From positions 122,397,002-122,461,001 of the forward strand of contig NC_056525.1 of assembly GCF_019175285.1 (NCBI RefSeq): a stretch of 64,000 bases of DNA. The letters are read 5' to 3'. This document shows positions 25,661-36,900 of this stretch, piece by piece. Numbering within the stretch: the first letter of the stretch is position 1; each line of letters opens with the position of its first letter. The position numbers were made by a program, and so were the translations under genes. The stretch comes from Sceloporus undulatus. Taxonomy: Eukaryota > Chordata > Lepidosauria > Squamata > Phrynosomatidae. Under the pieces are notes generated by a model that saw only the letters and a program-made list of their open reading frames with translations, searched no databases and was not told the DNA's origin.

Positions 25661-27369
25661 CCTTCTCTGTTGTCATATGGTGGGAGAAAGAAGGTTTCTT
25701 TTTGTATTGTGTGAGTCCAGCAGAGCCTCTCCTCCCACAGGTATTACCAGAATTGCATCCAACATCTTCCCCAGATTTTTCTGTACTCCACTGCCTCCCT
25801 TCTTCACAATACAACAACTAAATAATTACAAAGAAAGGAGCATTTTGTAGTGCTATTTTAACCTTATGCAGGGAAAAATTAGAAAATGGAAGGCACGATT
25901 TTTAAAAAAAGTACTGTATGTGATCGAGTTGAAATACTTATTGTTGTGCTTGGACCTTCTCCATCTAAAGCCATGGAAATCTTTACAGCCTGCGGCAACC
26001 TTGCAAAAAGAAGACACTGCCCCAGGGCTCTGAACAAAAACCTGTGCACAGCCAACTTGATTAGGCTGCTAGAAGTCGTCGCTCTGCCGAAAACACCAGG
26101 GCAGTGGTCTTCTAATAAGCACCATCTGTGGCACACATTTTATTGTGGAAACCAGTTTGAGATTCCAGAGTGTCTGTGGAGATTAAAGACTCCCCTCTGC
26201 AAAAGGTTGGCAACAAAGATCTTTCCTTAACAAGCTCACTGCCATGGAAATAACTTTTTAAAGAATAAGATCAGAGGCGCCAAAAGGATGAGACAGAAAA
26301 GGCTGCTTAAGCTGCTGAATCTGTTTCTATTTCTCCCGTGATGGAGTACCTGGTGCTACAGCTGCACATCTTCATGGTTCCCTGCTTCCCTTGAGAGCAT
26401 GTCACAATAATGAGCAGAATTCCATCCACAGGAGACTGTCTTTGAAATATTCTGTGTGGTGCCAATTTATATATATTTTTTCTAATGTGAAGAGAGGGAA
26501 GATGTCCCCCCGCTCGTTGTTTAAAAGAAGAGCCTTAGTAACGTATTCAGCTTCCAATAATCAAGTGCTTTGTGACAATGGAACACCTGAGGGAGACGAC
26601 AGTAGGCCAAGCCTTGGGAGTTCCACTTCAGTTCACAATGAAAGCAAATAGGTCAGGCAAAAACTGAACAAGGGAGCCAGGATGACAGAAGGTTCCATGA
26701 AAAATCAAACAAGGGCCCAGCAGTCTTGTTGCTCTAACAAAAATGAGGGAGGGGGAAAGAGGCATGAAGGGACCATTTTTGCTTTTTGCTCACAAAAGCA
26801 ATGGAAGTGTGGCTGACTGTGACCAGCAAAAGAGGGGAAGGAAAGGACCTAAGTCTGTAACTAGTGGTTTGTGAACACAATGAGGGGAGAAAAAAGACAC
26901 TTTGAATTTGGAGATTGCATAGAGTTGCTATCCAAAGTATAGTACAAACTCTGATGCAACCTTGGTGCCGAACGATGAAAGCTGCTTGATGGAGAGCATG
27001 GTGGAAGATTAGTAGTTTAGGCTACTAACTGGCTACTTGACTTTAGTGTGCTCTCCTCGTGTATTTGTGACAAAGACACCATCATAAGTCTGTCTCATTG
27101 GAGACACTTTCTTTATTGTCATAGAGTTTCCATATCAAAGTATAATATTTCAGTTATTGCATCTTTAAAAGAATTTCCTGCTGGACAGAGTTATGCCATC
27201 TTTCCAAGGACAGCTCAGAAATTATTTATAATGCAATAAAATTGAACTTCCTGTTGAATATTCTACCCAAACTGCTATGATGCACTTTTCGAAAGATGTT
27301 GAGTTCTGAAGCCACATCAATAAAGACAGAAATATTGGGGGAAAATAAAGATACCAATGCATGAAATGT
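25661..27369. other. Gene-free stretch
   Basis: Nothing recognised. A 114-codon plus-strand frame at 25886-26230 has no family motif or splice context. Confidence 0.4.
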
Positions 27370-27447
27370 TTACAAGGCCAAGAAAACACCATGATAGGGT
27401 TGCCATAGGCCTGGGATGACTTGAAGGCAAACAATAACAACAAAGGA
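27370..27447 (+). repeat. Sauria-type SINE tail
   Basis: GCCAAGAAAACACCATGATA, GGGTTGCCATAGGCCTGGGA and TGACTTGAAGGC, then (CAA)n. Head and body are missing. It abuts an oppositely oriented SINE. Confidence 0.7.
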
Positions 27448-27625
27448 AGTCTTATCATAGAGTTTTCTTGGCAGCATATGTTCAGAGGAGGTTTACCCAT
27501 GCTTTCCCCTGAGGCTGAGAGAGTGTGACTTGCCCAAGGTCACCCAATGTGTTTTCGTTGCCAAGTGGGGATTACAAATCCTGGTCTCTCAGTGCAACAC
27601 TCAAACCACTGCAGCACAATGGCTC
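27448..27625 (-). repeat. Sauria-type SINE
   Basis: Reversed: TTTTCTTGGCAGCATATG, GAGTGTGACTTGCCCAAGG, CAACACTCAAACCACTGCAG. With the preceding tail it forms a tail-to-tail inverted pair. Confidence 0.75.
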
Positions 27626-27687
27626 CAAGGCTGACCAAATTCTATCAGATTAAATGCAAGGATTTTGGTTAAACTCTCATGTAATAG

Positions 27688-28201
27688 TGTTACTCAAAAG
27701 GGTAGAGGGAGATTTAAGGTCTTCAGCAACAGGGACAGCATTTTCTTGATATCTTGGGGAAATTTTTAGCTCAACAGGAGGCCTGCAAGAGCTTGGGTAA
27801 CTTAAGTAATTTTCCTCTTATGTATACCAGTACTAACTGCAAAGTGACCCCGGTTTCAATGAATAAAAGAGTTTTATTTAGAAGTGTGCAAAGGTACATA
27901 CACCAGATCAATATAACTTCAGGAACCATACAAAGCAAATAGAAAGAAAGGTGTGAAAGGCTGAATAGTAAAAAACTGGGAGTTAGACAAGATTATAATT
28001 ACCAGTCCTGGTGAGAGTTCCACAGAAGATGGAGAATTGCTAAGACAAAGTTGGAGGGTGATACAGACAGTGGAGCTCCAGTTTGTGTGGCAGAGCCTCG
28101 CTCTGTAGCAGCTTTATTTGCAAAGTTGCTATGTGTGGAGTGGATATTTGTATCCTGTTTTGCACCTTGAGGGGTATTTAACATTCCCACATGGTGTAAC
28201 A
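27688..28201 (+). mobile_element. LTR-like fossil, copy A
   Basis: Starts TGTTACTCAAAA and ends GTAACA (inverted termini). It holds GAATAAAAGAGTTTTATTTA, resembling an LTR poly(A) region. No clear target-site duplication and no coding part. Same family as 29389-29870. Old. Confidence 0.45.
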
Positions 28202-28659
28202 AAGACCTGATGGTCTTCCTATGGAATGGACAATAGGATTCCAGAATGACTGATGGTGTGACAAAACATTGATTGGATTTGAGACACTCTCTGGATGGTT
28301 GGATAGGAAGGGGTGAATAGGGACACAGCCCAGGATGAGAAGGAAATACAGGTTTTAAGTGCTTTGCTTCAGGACTTCCTCAGTCCCGATTGCAATAGGA
28401 TATGTGGAGAGACTCAGGGAGACTGAAGGGACCAGCAAACACATTTAACCTTTATTTAGTGCTCTCTAGGTCTTCCACATATCCTTGGGCCAGCATGCCT
28501 TTCCCATGTGAAACTTCCTAGTGTTCCAAAGGTCATTGTGACTTTATAAAAACATGTATGATCCTAGATAGCAAAATATGAGAATATGAAACCTAATATT
28601 CAGCACAAGGGTTGTAGGGTATGCTAACATTAGGATGAGACATTTTACTGTTCCAGAGT

Positions 28660-28715
28660 TGGATCTTATTTTGGGAGAAAGTCAGGGTATAAGTGTAATA
28701 AATAAATAAGTGTTC
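28660..28715 (+). repeat. L2-type LINE tail scrap
   Basis: TGGGAGAAAGTCAGGGTATA then (AATA)n, the usual L2 3'-end wording. Confidence 0.5.
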
Positions 28716-29388
28716 CACAGAACAAGACCTATGAGGCAGGCATTCCATGGCATTGTCACTTGTTCAGTGTCCCCTGATTTCAGCCATCTGCCACATACAG
28801 TGTTGTTGTCTTGTAACCCTGTCAACCAAAAATGTCTGGGGTAAAACTTATCCCACACTTGGAGTAAAAAGAAACATACTGGGACAAAAAATGTCCCATT
28901 CCGAACCATGCTGTTGCAAAGCAAAATTGATCTTGTTACCAATTGGTGGAGCCCATTCAAAAGAAACTGAAATGTCATCCACAGAGGGCACAATAAAATA
29001 TACTAAAATCAGGAAATTCAGTCGAACACATTTTCCTTTCTTTGATGAAATTTTGTTCTACTTTTATTCCCTCTAGTCTTGTGTTTTCTGACTCTCGGGG
29101 TTAATGTGTAAAATACGCAAGATCCCACACAGAAAAGCACTCCTTCAGACGTGAAGCATTTTTATAACTTGCAATATCCAGGAATCCTCATTGATGTTTT
29201 AAAAAAAAATACCCCACAACTCACACAGTGATTTTTTTTAATAGTGCATGAAGGATGAATGAGATGTGGATTATTCTGAGGAGTGGGACATGATTTGCAA
29301 CACTGGTGTTCTAAGTTTGTTGTTCAGTTCCAAAGATTTGCGTTGAAGTTGTGACTATTCAACTTGCATACAACCAACACATGTACGT

Positions 29389-29870
29389 TGTTACTCAAAA
29401 CATTGGGGGAAGGATTGGGGGTCCTCACCGACTGTATCAGCATCTCCTTAAATGTTTGGGGAACTGCTTAGCTCATGTAGGCTTGCGAGAGGCTGGATAA
29501 CTTTGAGGATCATTTCCACCTATTTATCTATGTATTTATACCAGAATTAACTACTGGAGCACTCCACGGTTGGTGAATAAAGAAGATTTTTATTTAGACA
29601 CATGCAACAGTGCAATCAAACCGACAATAGTAATTCAAGCAGCATCACCTTACAGAGCTAACCAAAACAGAGATATGGAAGTTGGATAGCAGAGGCTTAA
29701 GGCGTAATATTTGCCTGCCAAAGAGGAGACTATGGAAAGTGGAGTGTGGCTCAGACAGTGTCTGAGGGCAACGCAGTGAGTGCAAAAGGCTCTCTGTGCG
29801 CACTGTGTTCTTCCTCAAGCAAGTTAAGGAGCGACTAGGGACTTTAAACCTTAATGTAACTTTTATCACA
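29389..29870 (+). mobile_element. LTR-like fossil, copy B
   Basis: Starts TGTTACTCAAAA and shares GGGGAACTGCTTAGCTCA, a GGCTGGATAACT stretch and GAATAAAGAAGATTTTTATT with copy A, 1.2 kb to the left in the same orientation. The right end is uncertain. Whether A and B are two LTRs of one element or separate insertions is not resolved. Confidence 0.45.
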
Positions 29871-30099
29871 ATATTTTTAAACCCTTATACATTAGGACTG
29901 TGAAAGCCACTACGCCAAACCTCCAACTAGACTTCTTTATTTCCTGATTGCAAAAATGGCAGTTGCACCTTAACTGGTAATAACTAGTTGTTATTAGTTA
30001 TTAATTATTAGTTATTAATAAACTAGTGGTTGGGCTAGTTTAATCATTCTGTTTAATGCATGTCATTTATCTATTTATTTTTTAAATGTTTTAATTGTA

Positions 30100-30225
30100 C
30101 TTTTTGTTTGTTTGTTTGTTTTTTAATTGCTGTGAAGCTGCTCTGAGTCCCAGTCCTGGGAAAAGAGCGGGATATAAATAAATGAATGAATGAATAAATC
30201 AATCAATAAATAACATATCATGAAT
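30100..30225 (+). repeat. L2 LINE 3' tail
   Basis: GCTGTGAAGCTGCTCTGAGT, CCCAGTCCTGGGAAAAGAGC and GGGATATAAATAAATG, then (AATG/AATA)n. Confidence 0.65.
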
Positions 30226-30299
30226 ATATTTATATATGTATATTCTATTTAATGTAGCAAAATGGCAGCACAAGGCATTTCTTTATCACCACATGAACC

Positions 30300-30510
30300 A
30301 CTTTCTTTAGTCAGGCTCAAAATGGAGGACATGGTGGAACTCCTCCTGGACAGGAGGGGCTGGAATGTAGGACGTGCCTTGGAAAAAGGAGGACACCTGG
30401 TCGTCTGGGGCCAGAAGAGGAGTCCCAAAAATGTCCTCCATTTTGAACATGATTTAGAGGCATGGATTTCTTTCCCTTGCAGTGACATAATATTTGGTCA
30501 CTCTTTCTAA
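30300..30510. repeat. Repeat with AAAATGGAGGACAT inverted ends, copy 1
   Basis: Left arm CTCAAAATGGAGGACATG and right arm AATGTCCTCCATTTTGA are inverted. Between them lie CTCCTCCTGGACAGGAGG and CTTGGAAAAAGGAGGACA. Related copies lie at 32325-32520 and 32560-32650, on the other side of STX6 exon 1. The 82-codon frame across it is not a gene. Confidence 0.6.
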
Positions 30511-30514
30511 ACAT

Positions 30515-30622
30515 TTATAGTTGCTGTTTTAGATGATTTGTACGCTGCTTGAGTCCTTGTACTGGCAGGAAGGCGGGGTATAAATAAACACAAACATATT
30601 ATTGTTATTGTTGTTGTTGTTC
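30515..30622 (+). repeat. L2 LINE 3' tail
   Basis: TACGCTGCTTGAGTCCTTGT then AAGGCGGGGTATAAATAAAC and (ATTGTT)n. It ends where the MITE half copy and STX6 promoter begin. Confidence 0.6.
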
Positions 30623-30703
30623 TCCTCTGTCAGAGAGAGAGAGATAGAGAGGGACCACAAACTACAACTCCCAGAATTCCACTGGATGGAGCGATGGCAG
30701 TGG
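30622..30703 (+). repeat. Half copy of a palindromic MITE abutting the STX6 promoter
   Basis: The segment CTCTGTCAGAGAG followed by ACAAACTACAACTCCCAGAA and then a TGGATGGAGCGATGGCAGT-like stretch matches the central and right half of the roughly 220-bp palindromic element seen whole at 45592-45812 and 33621-33840. ACTACAACTCCCAG resembles the first part of the ZNF143/Staf site (ACTACAATTCCCAGCATGC). Confidence 0.55.
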
Positions 30704-30734
30704 CAGCGAGGGGCGGGGCCCCCGTGGCTCTCCT

Positions 30735-30802
30735 GTCACGTGACGTGAGGCCTTCTCTTTCGCCCAATGGGGAAAGCCGAGGGCGGCCCCAGGTCACGTG
30801 AG
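30735..30802 (+). promoter_or_regulatory. STX6: STX6 promoter with two E-box/CLEAR-like palindromes, CCAAT box and CRE-like site
   Basis: GTCACGTGAC (30735-30744) and GTCACGTGAG (30793-30802) both contain TCACGTGA. The first is identical to the CLEAR consensus recognised by TFEB/TFE3/MITF and also fits USF. TGACGTGA (30741-30748) overlaps it as a CRE-like half-site, and CCAAT lies at 30764-30768. A GC box sits at 30711-30720. All are 150-250 bases upstream of the STX6 start in a CpG-rich segment with no TATA box. The motifs are seen; their use is inferred. Confidence 0.65.
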
Positions 30803-30812
30803 AGGGGCGCCT

Positions 30813-30896
30813 ATGGCCGAGGAAGCCTGCCGGGCGGCAAGAAAGAGTGGGGGACCGCCGCGGCAAGGCGAGGGAGGTCCTGGCCGGCCCAGCTGA
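30813..30896 (+). other. Possible upstream ORF in the STX6 5' UTR
   Basis: An ATG at 30813 opens a 27-codon frame that ends in TGA at 30894-30896, 61 bases before the STX6 start codon and out of frame with it. It matters only if transcription begins upstream of 30813, which the sequence alone cannot show. The -3 base is C and +4 is G, a middling start context. Confidence 0.3.
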
Positions 30897-30957
30897 GGGC
30901 GCGGGGGAAGTTCCGGAAGCGTAGCGGCGCGTCGAGGGGCGCCCGAGGAGGGAGGCC

Positions 30958-30992
30958 ATGTCCATGGAGGACCCCTTCTTCGTGGTGAAAGG
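30958..30992 (+). CDS. STX6: STX6 coding exon 1
   Basis: Encodes [11 protein letters not shown] plus two bases of a glycine codon. The donor is GTGGGT at 30993. The exon lies inside the CpG-rich promoter island. Confidence 0.95.
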
Positions 30993-33900
30993 GTGGGTGG
31001 CGGGAGAGGAAGGGGAGGAGGAGGAGGGATCCCGGGCGCCCCTCAGCCAAACGGGGGGCGGAACTAGGGGCGGCCATTTCCTCGCCCCCCTCAGCCGCGT
31101 CCCAGACTCAGGGTAGGAGGAAGCAAGGAGGGCGGGAAGGGACACACTAAGACCAATGCCAGCCCTTGCCCATAGGGAGTCATTGGGGAATAGGGTCACA
31201 GAATCCTAGAGTTGGGAGAGACCCCAAAAAGGGCCCTGATGCAGCCCAACCCCCTTCTTCTGCCATGCAGGAACTCTCAGTCAAAGCATCCCCATTGACA
31301 GAGGGCCATCCAGCCTCCGCTTAAAGACCTCCAAAGAAGGAGACTAAAAGGGAGTGTGTTCCACTGTCGAACAGCCCTTACTCTCAGGAAGTTCCTCCTA
31401 ATGTTGAGGTGGAATCTCTTTTCCTGCAGCTTGCATCCATTGCTCCTGGTTCTAGTCTCTGGAGCAGCAGAAAACAAGCTTGCTCCCTCCTCAATATGAC
31501 ATCCCTTCAAGTATTTAAACAGGGCGATCATAGCCTTCTCTTCTCCAGGCTAAACATCCCCAGCTCCTTAAGGCGTTCCTCATAGGGCTTCATGGTTTCC
31601 AGACTCTTTACCATTTTAGTATTCCTCCAAGTTCTCAACAATCTTTTTGAATTGTGGTGCCCAGAATTGGGCATAATATTCCAGGTGGGGCAGAGCACAG
31701 TGGCACTATGACTTCCCTTGATCTAGACACTATACTTCTATTGATGCAGCCTAGAATCGCATCACTTACTCATAGGGATAGACTGGAGAATACTTGTCCA
31801 TAGAGAAACATAGGGGAATACTTGCTTATAGGGAATCATTGGGAATTGCTTGCTCATATGGAGACGGGGAATACTGGCCCATAGGGAAACATTGGGTAAG
31901 TATTCAATGTTTCTCTATTGGCAAGTATTATCCAATAATTCTATATGGACAAGCACTGACCAATGATTCTCTATGGGCAAATAATCCCCAGTGTTTCCCT
32001 ATGGGGAAGTATTTACCTATGATTCCCTATGGGCAAGTATCCTTCAACATTTCCCTATGGGCAAGTATTCCCCAGTGTTTCCCTATGGACAAGTATTCTC
32101 CAATGATTCTGTATGGACAAGTAGTCCCAAGTGTTTCTCTATGGGCAGATAATCCCCAGTGTTTCCCTATAGGCAAGTATTCCCTAATGTTTCCCTATGG
32201 GCAAGTGTTCTCCAATGATTCTCTATGGGCAAGTATTCTCCAGTGTTTCCCTGTGGGCAAGTATGGTTTCCCTATGGGCAAGTACTGTCGTTTGTTTTAG
32301 TAGGTCCCCATGGAAATATAAACCCATGTTTCTAAGGCAGGCTCCAAGGAAGAGGACATTTGGGAATTCCTCCTGGACAGAAGGCGATTGAAGTTCGGAT
32401 GTGTCCTGGAAAAGGAGGACATGTCTGGGCGCCCTGCCCTAACCACAAAGGAGGACAAGTGCAGGGCATTCAAGAGAAAGGGAGGGCCTGATGGAACAAA
32501 ACCTAGGATCACTCATATAAATGTAAATTCATGTTTATAAATGTAAATCCATGCTTCTTAGGCTCAAAATGGAGGGCATTTTTTTAAAATTCTTCCTGGA
32601 AATGTAGGGCATCTCCTGGAAAAGGAGGGTGGCCTCTGATCACCCTGGCGGGAAGGGAGTTTGGGGTTTTATTTGCACTGGGGCTCCCATAATCCCCCAG
32701 TTGTGGGAGCTGTAGTCCCAAACTGTAACTGTTCTGTGAAACAGTGTCTCCTTCTTTGGAGGTTTTTAAGCAGAGGCTGGATGGCCATCTGTCAGGTAGG
32801 CTTCAATTGTGAGTTCCTGCATGGCAGGGATTTGGACTGGATGGCCTTTGCGGTCTCTTCCAACTCGGTGGTTCTAACTTGCCTTGCTCTCTGCTGTTTG
32901 GGAGTAGTCCTCCAAGATCTCAGGGACGGTCCCCTGTTGAGGGACCTGAACTCTAGATACAGAGGTCGCCCAAGCCAGGCTAATTTGCTCAGCTGCCTCC
33001 TAGACCCAGGCCATTTATGGGCCACATTTATGGGTCTCAGGCAGAGGCCCTTCACATGTGAATCATTTGGTTGGCGCTGACCAAACCCACTGACGTATAC
33101 CCACTAACACCTTGACCACCTCATTGAGATCCTAGATTGTTAAACTCCTCCAGTGAAATCTGACTATCAGCTGAGCAATATATAATTAATTGACTGGGTT
33201 TGTTTTTGATGCTAGATGATGTGTTGGTGGTATATTGATTTTTTATTTAGAAACAGGGTTAAGACAAGTTCATGGAGGAAAGATTTGTTGCATATACATC
33301 CCACCTATTGTTTAAGGCAAGATGCATGTCGTCGTTGTCGTCCCCCATTTTTTTGCACCCAACAATCCTCGGGGGGGGGGGTGTCAGGACAGGAGGTAGT
33401 GGTTGCCCCAGGGACACCCAGTGAAAGATTGACCCTGAGCCTGCCTAGTCCTTGTCCAAGATTCACCACGTCACAAAGCTGCTTATCACAGCTAAATGAA
33501 GCCTCCATGCTCAGAGGCAGTGTACATTTCAAGGTGATTTATGTGTTAAAACAGGTGGGAAGGCTACTGGTATTCTCCCTCGCTTGTGAGATTTCTGCTT
33601 ACGTCTGATGTTTGAATACAGCTGTGTCCACACTGCAGAAATAATCCAGTTTGCTTATCCAACTGCCATGAGTCATTGGTATAGAATTCTGGAAACTGTA
33701 GTTTTGTGAGACATTTAGCCTTCTCTGTCAGAGAGCTCTAGTGCAACAACAAACTACAGTTCCCAGAATTCCATAGTATTGAGCCATGGTAGTTAACTGT
33801 GGTGTTAAAATGAATTATTTCTGCAGTGCAGATGCAGCCTAGGTGACTCTTTGATATGACCATCCAGATTTAGAGTGGTTGGATGAAAAGTGTTAGTGAC

Positions 33901-36900
33901 ATAGGAGAGAAAACCAAGTGGAAGGGGAAGAGATTTGTGCTGTAATACCACACTATTGGTGTCTGAAATCAGTTATATAGGTATTTCTCATTGAGTTCAG
34001 TGAAATATTAAAGTATGCTTTTTACTAGACTTCATGTAATCAAGTAGGTAATAGCGCACACACACTAAGGCTGCAGTCCTACATTATGAGAGCATAGCAT
34101 TACTATCTTCTGGGGAATTACCCCCATAAAAATAACAACGTGTTGCAACATATGTTCAGGAATGGGTCCCATTCCACATTTGATAAGCGCAGATTACCTT
34201 TTAGAGTGTACACATGTGCAGTGGTTCTACATGCGCAACTCCACTTCTGCTGCCATCAGCTGTTTATGGCCATTGTGCAATGCTGAAGTAATTGCCGTTC
34301 CTGTGTTGCACAAGTTACCTGTAACACATCCAGCCCTCTCCCTGCAGTGTTACAATTCTACTGTGAATAGCATCACTTTCCCATTATTGAGTGTACTTCA
34401 TTTTGTATGTATGAAGATTAGGTGTTTTGTCTCCTTTTCCTCCTCACATTAAATTAATTGTCTTTTCAAAAAAGCGATTGATAAAACTTACATGCACTGT
34501 GCGAATAAAGGTTTTGTCTACAAACCATAGTTTTATGAATCCACAGTTCTGTGAATGTTTTTCCGAGTGGTTGGAATTAAAGGCTAAAATGTAATTGCTT
34601 GTTGTCTGAATAAGTTCACAATCATTTTCCATCCCTTGTATTTGCCATTCAGTATACATTGTTTATTCTGGTAAAGATTAGTATGTTGAACTGGTCTATA
34701 AACAGGCCACTGTAGGGTTTTCTGTTTCCCCCATAGGAGACCAAGGTTTGCCTGGTATGTTCAGTATCGATAGAGGCATGCCACTATACTAGAGGCATGG
34801 TATTCAACTTTGGGGATGATCAGCAGAATTTTACACATACAGCTGAGCTCCATGAATTTTGAGCCAGCACACTTTTGCTTCGCTAGATTCAACTGTCAGG
34901 TAGAAGAAAAAAGTTGGTTCCACAAACTGAGGTTGTAAAGGCAGAACTTTATATTCATCAAAGGTTAGCAAGCAATTGTGAAATAGATTGTGGCTTTAAT
35001 AACAGAATAAGAAGGTTATTTCACAACCAAATGGAGTCCTTAACAAGGTCGTGAGTGTTCAGAGATGTTTGTTGGATGTTTGGGGAAATGAAGGAATAAA
35101 CCATTGTTTGTCACAGGATGATGATTTCATGAATGGAAAATTTCCTGTGTAGTGGAAATGATGTTATGGAAAGTGAAGCAGAATAAACATTTCATCATGG
35201 TACATCAGGCATTGTTTAGCCATAACAAAGTGGGGTAGGCAAGACCATGCTTCACTTAAAGCTTTTGTGGTAAGCTGCCACTGACATGTTTATTGAAATC
35301 CTGACTAACTCACTCACTACCTCTACCATTTGATTTCTAAGGGTAGTTTTTTTTGGTTTGCCTGGTATTATTAAATGCACACACCCTTCATCTGTCAAAG
35401 TGCCAGTTTATTCTGATCTGATGTTTCATTTTCCCTTCAGACACACCAGTGAAATATCAAAGAGACAGTATGAAAAATGAGGAAGGAAGCAGAAAGGAGT
35501 CTTGTAGCACCTTTAAGTCTACCTGATTTATTTTAACATGAGCATTCATGGATTACGATGTTGTGAATTGTAACCCACAAAAGCTTATGCTACGATAAAT
35601 CAGATGGTCTTTCTTTCCCTCTTTCTTTCCTTTCTTGTTGTCTCTGTTAAATCTATTTTACAAACTTGTCTAGAATGAGAAAAAGTCAAGAATACAGCAC
35701 ATGCTGCTTAGAGGAAGCATGTTAACACCAGCGTGGAACAGAGATAGCTAGAGGTAAAGGACAAGCATTGGATTTTTGTCAGTGTCAGAAAACTAAAGGA
35801 GTCAGGTCTAGGTGTTGTAAAACGGTATTTGTAATAGCTTCTTCCTGCCAATAGAGAAGCGAGCATGGATAGCTATGGTTAATGAAATAATGATCTTTAA
35901 TGTCTAAAAAATGAATCTGACATTTTTCTACCTGAAAATGGTTTTTACAAGGCTTCTAAACTGGAGTGGGGAGACTTTGGTCATCTAGACATTTTAGACT
36001 TCAACTTCTGTTGGTCCACTCAGTATAGGCCATGATAAGGGGTTAGAGCCAGGTTTGAACACTGGACTGTGATGAAACCAGGGTTTGAATCCTGGCTCAG
36101 CCATGTAAACCCACTGGGTGAACTTGAGGAAGTCATACTCTCTCAGCCGTAGAGGATGGCAGTGACAAAGCACTTCTAAAGAAACTGGCCAAGAAAACCC
36201 CATGATAGACTTGGGGTTGCCTTAAAAAAGGTAGTTAAGATGGATCTTTTCCGGCAGGCCTTCTCTGGTGGATTTCAACAACTAATTAGACTGTCCCTCT
36301 GTCTGTTTATAGCCTCTACTATTACCTGTCTGTTTTATAATTTTAATTTAGATTGGAATTTTTAACCCAAAATATTTTTAGACTGGTTAATTTGTTGGTT
36401 TTGTAGGGAATGGGGATTGTGATTTTATGACTTTATGCTTGTGATTGATATTTGTTTTTTGTTGGATCCCACCACAATCCGAAAGGGAGAGGCAGGCTAT
36501 AAATAATAATAATAATTATAAGTTGGGAACAACTCGAAGGCACATAATAACACAACAATGAAGCGATTACTGAGATTGAGGTCCAAAACGTCTGGAAGGC
36601 TAAAAGTTTTCCACTTCTGCTCTAAAGCCACCATATGCACTTGTGAACAGTAAATTTTAGTCTCTTTAATCTGTGAGCAACTGTTGTCCTCTAGATGTTT
36701 CTGGCCTATAAATGCCATCAGCCCTGGTCAGCATATTCAGTGGTGAAGGACTGTGGGAACTGCAAATCAAAACTATCTGGAAGGCCACAATTGCCCACCT
36801 CTGCTTGAGATAACTCTTCATTTTTCTATTTTCTTCTATTTTCATGATAGCTATTTTAAAAATATTTCCTTAAGGACCAAAAGCAAGTTAAGCTGTGTAT

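Noticed and set aside
17000-30600. MR1 or another gene between IER5 and STX6
   Set aside because: No class I or other recognisable exon was seen by eye; only repeats and motif-free frames.
30630-31199. 189-codon minus-strand frame across the STX6 promoter and exon 1
   Set aside because: Stop codons are rare in GC-rich DNA; the frame has no motif and is antisense to a confirmed exon.
31794-32300. 168-codon frame with repeating [13 protein letters not shown]-like units
   Set aside because: It is the translation of the 28-bp minisatellite within an intron. Openness follows from the unit lacking stops in the three readings, not from coding selection.
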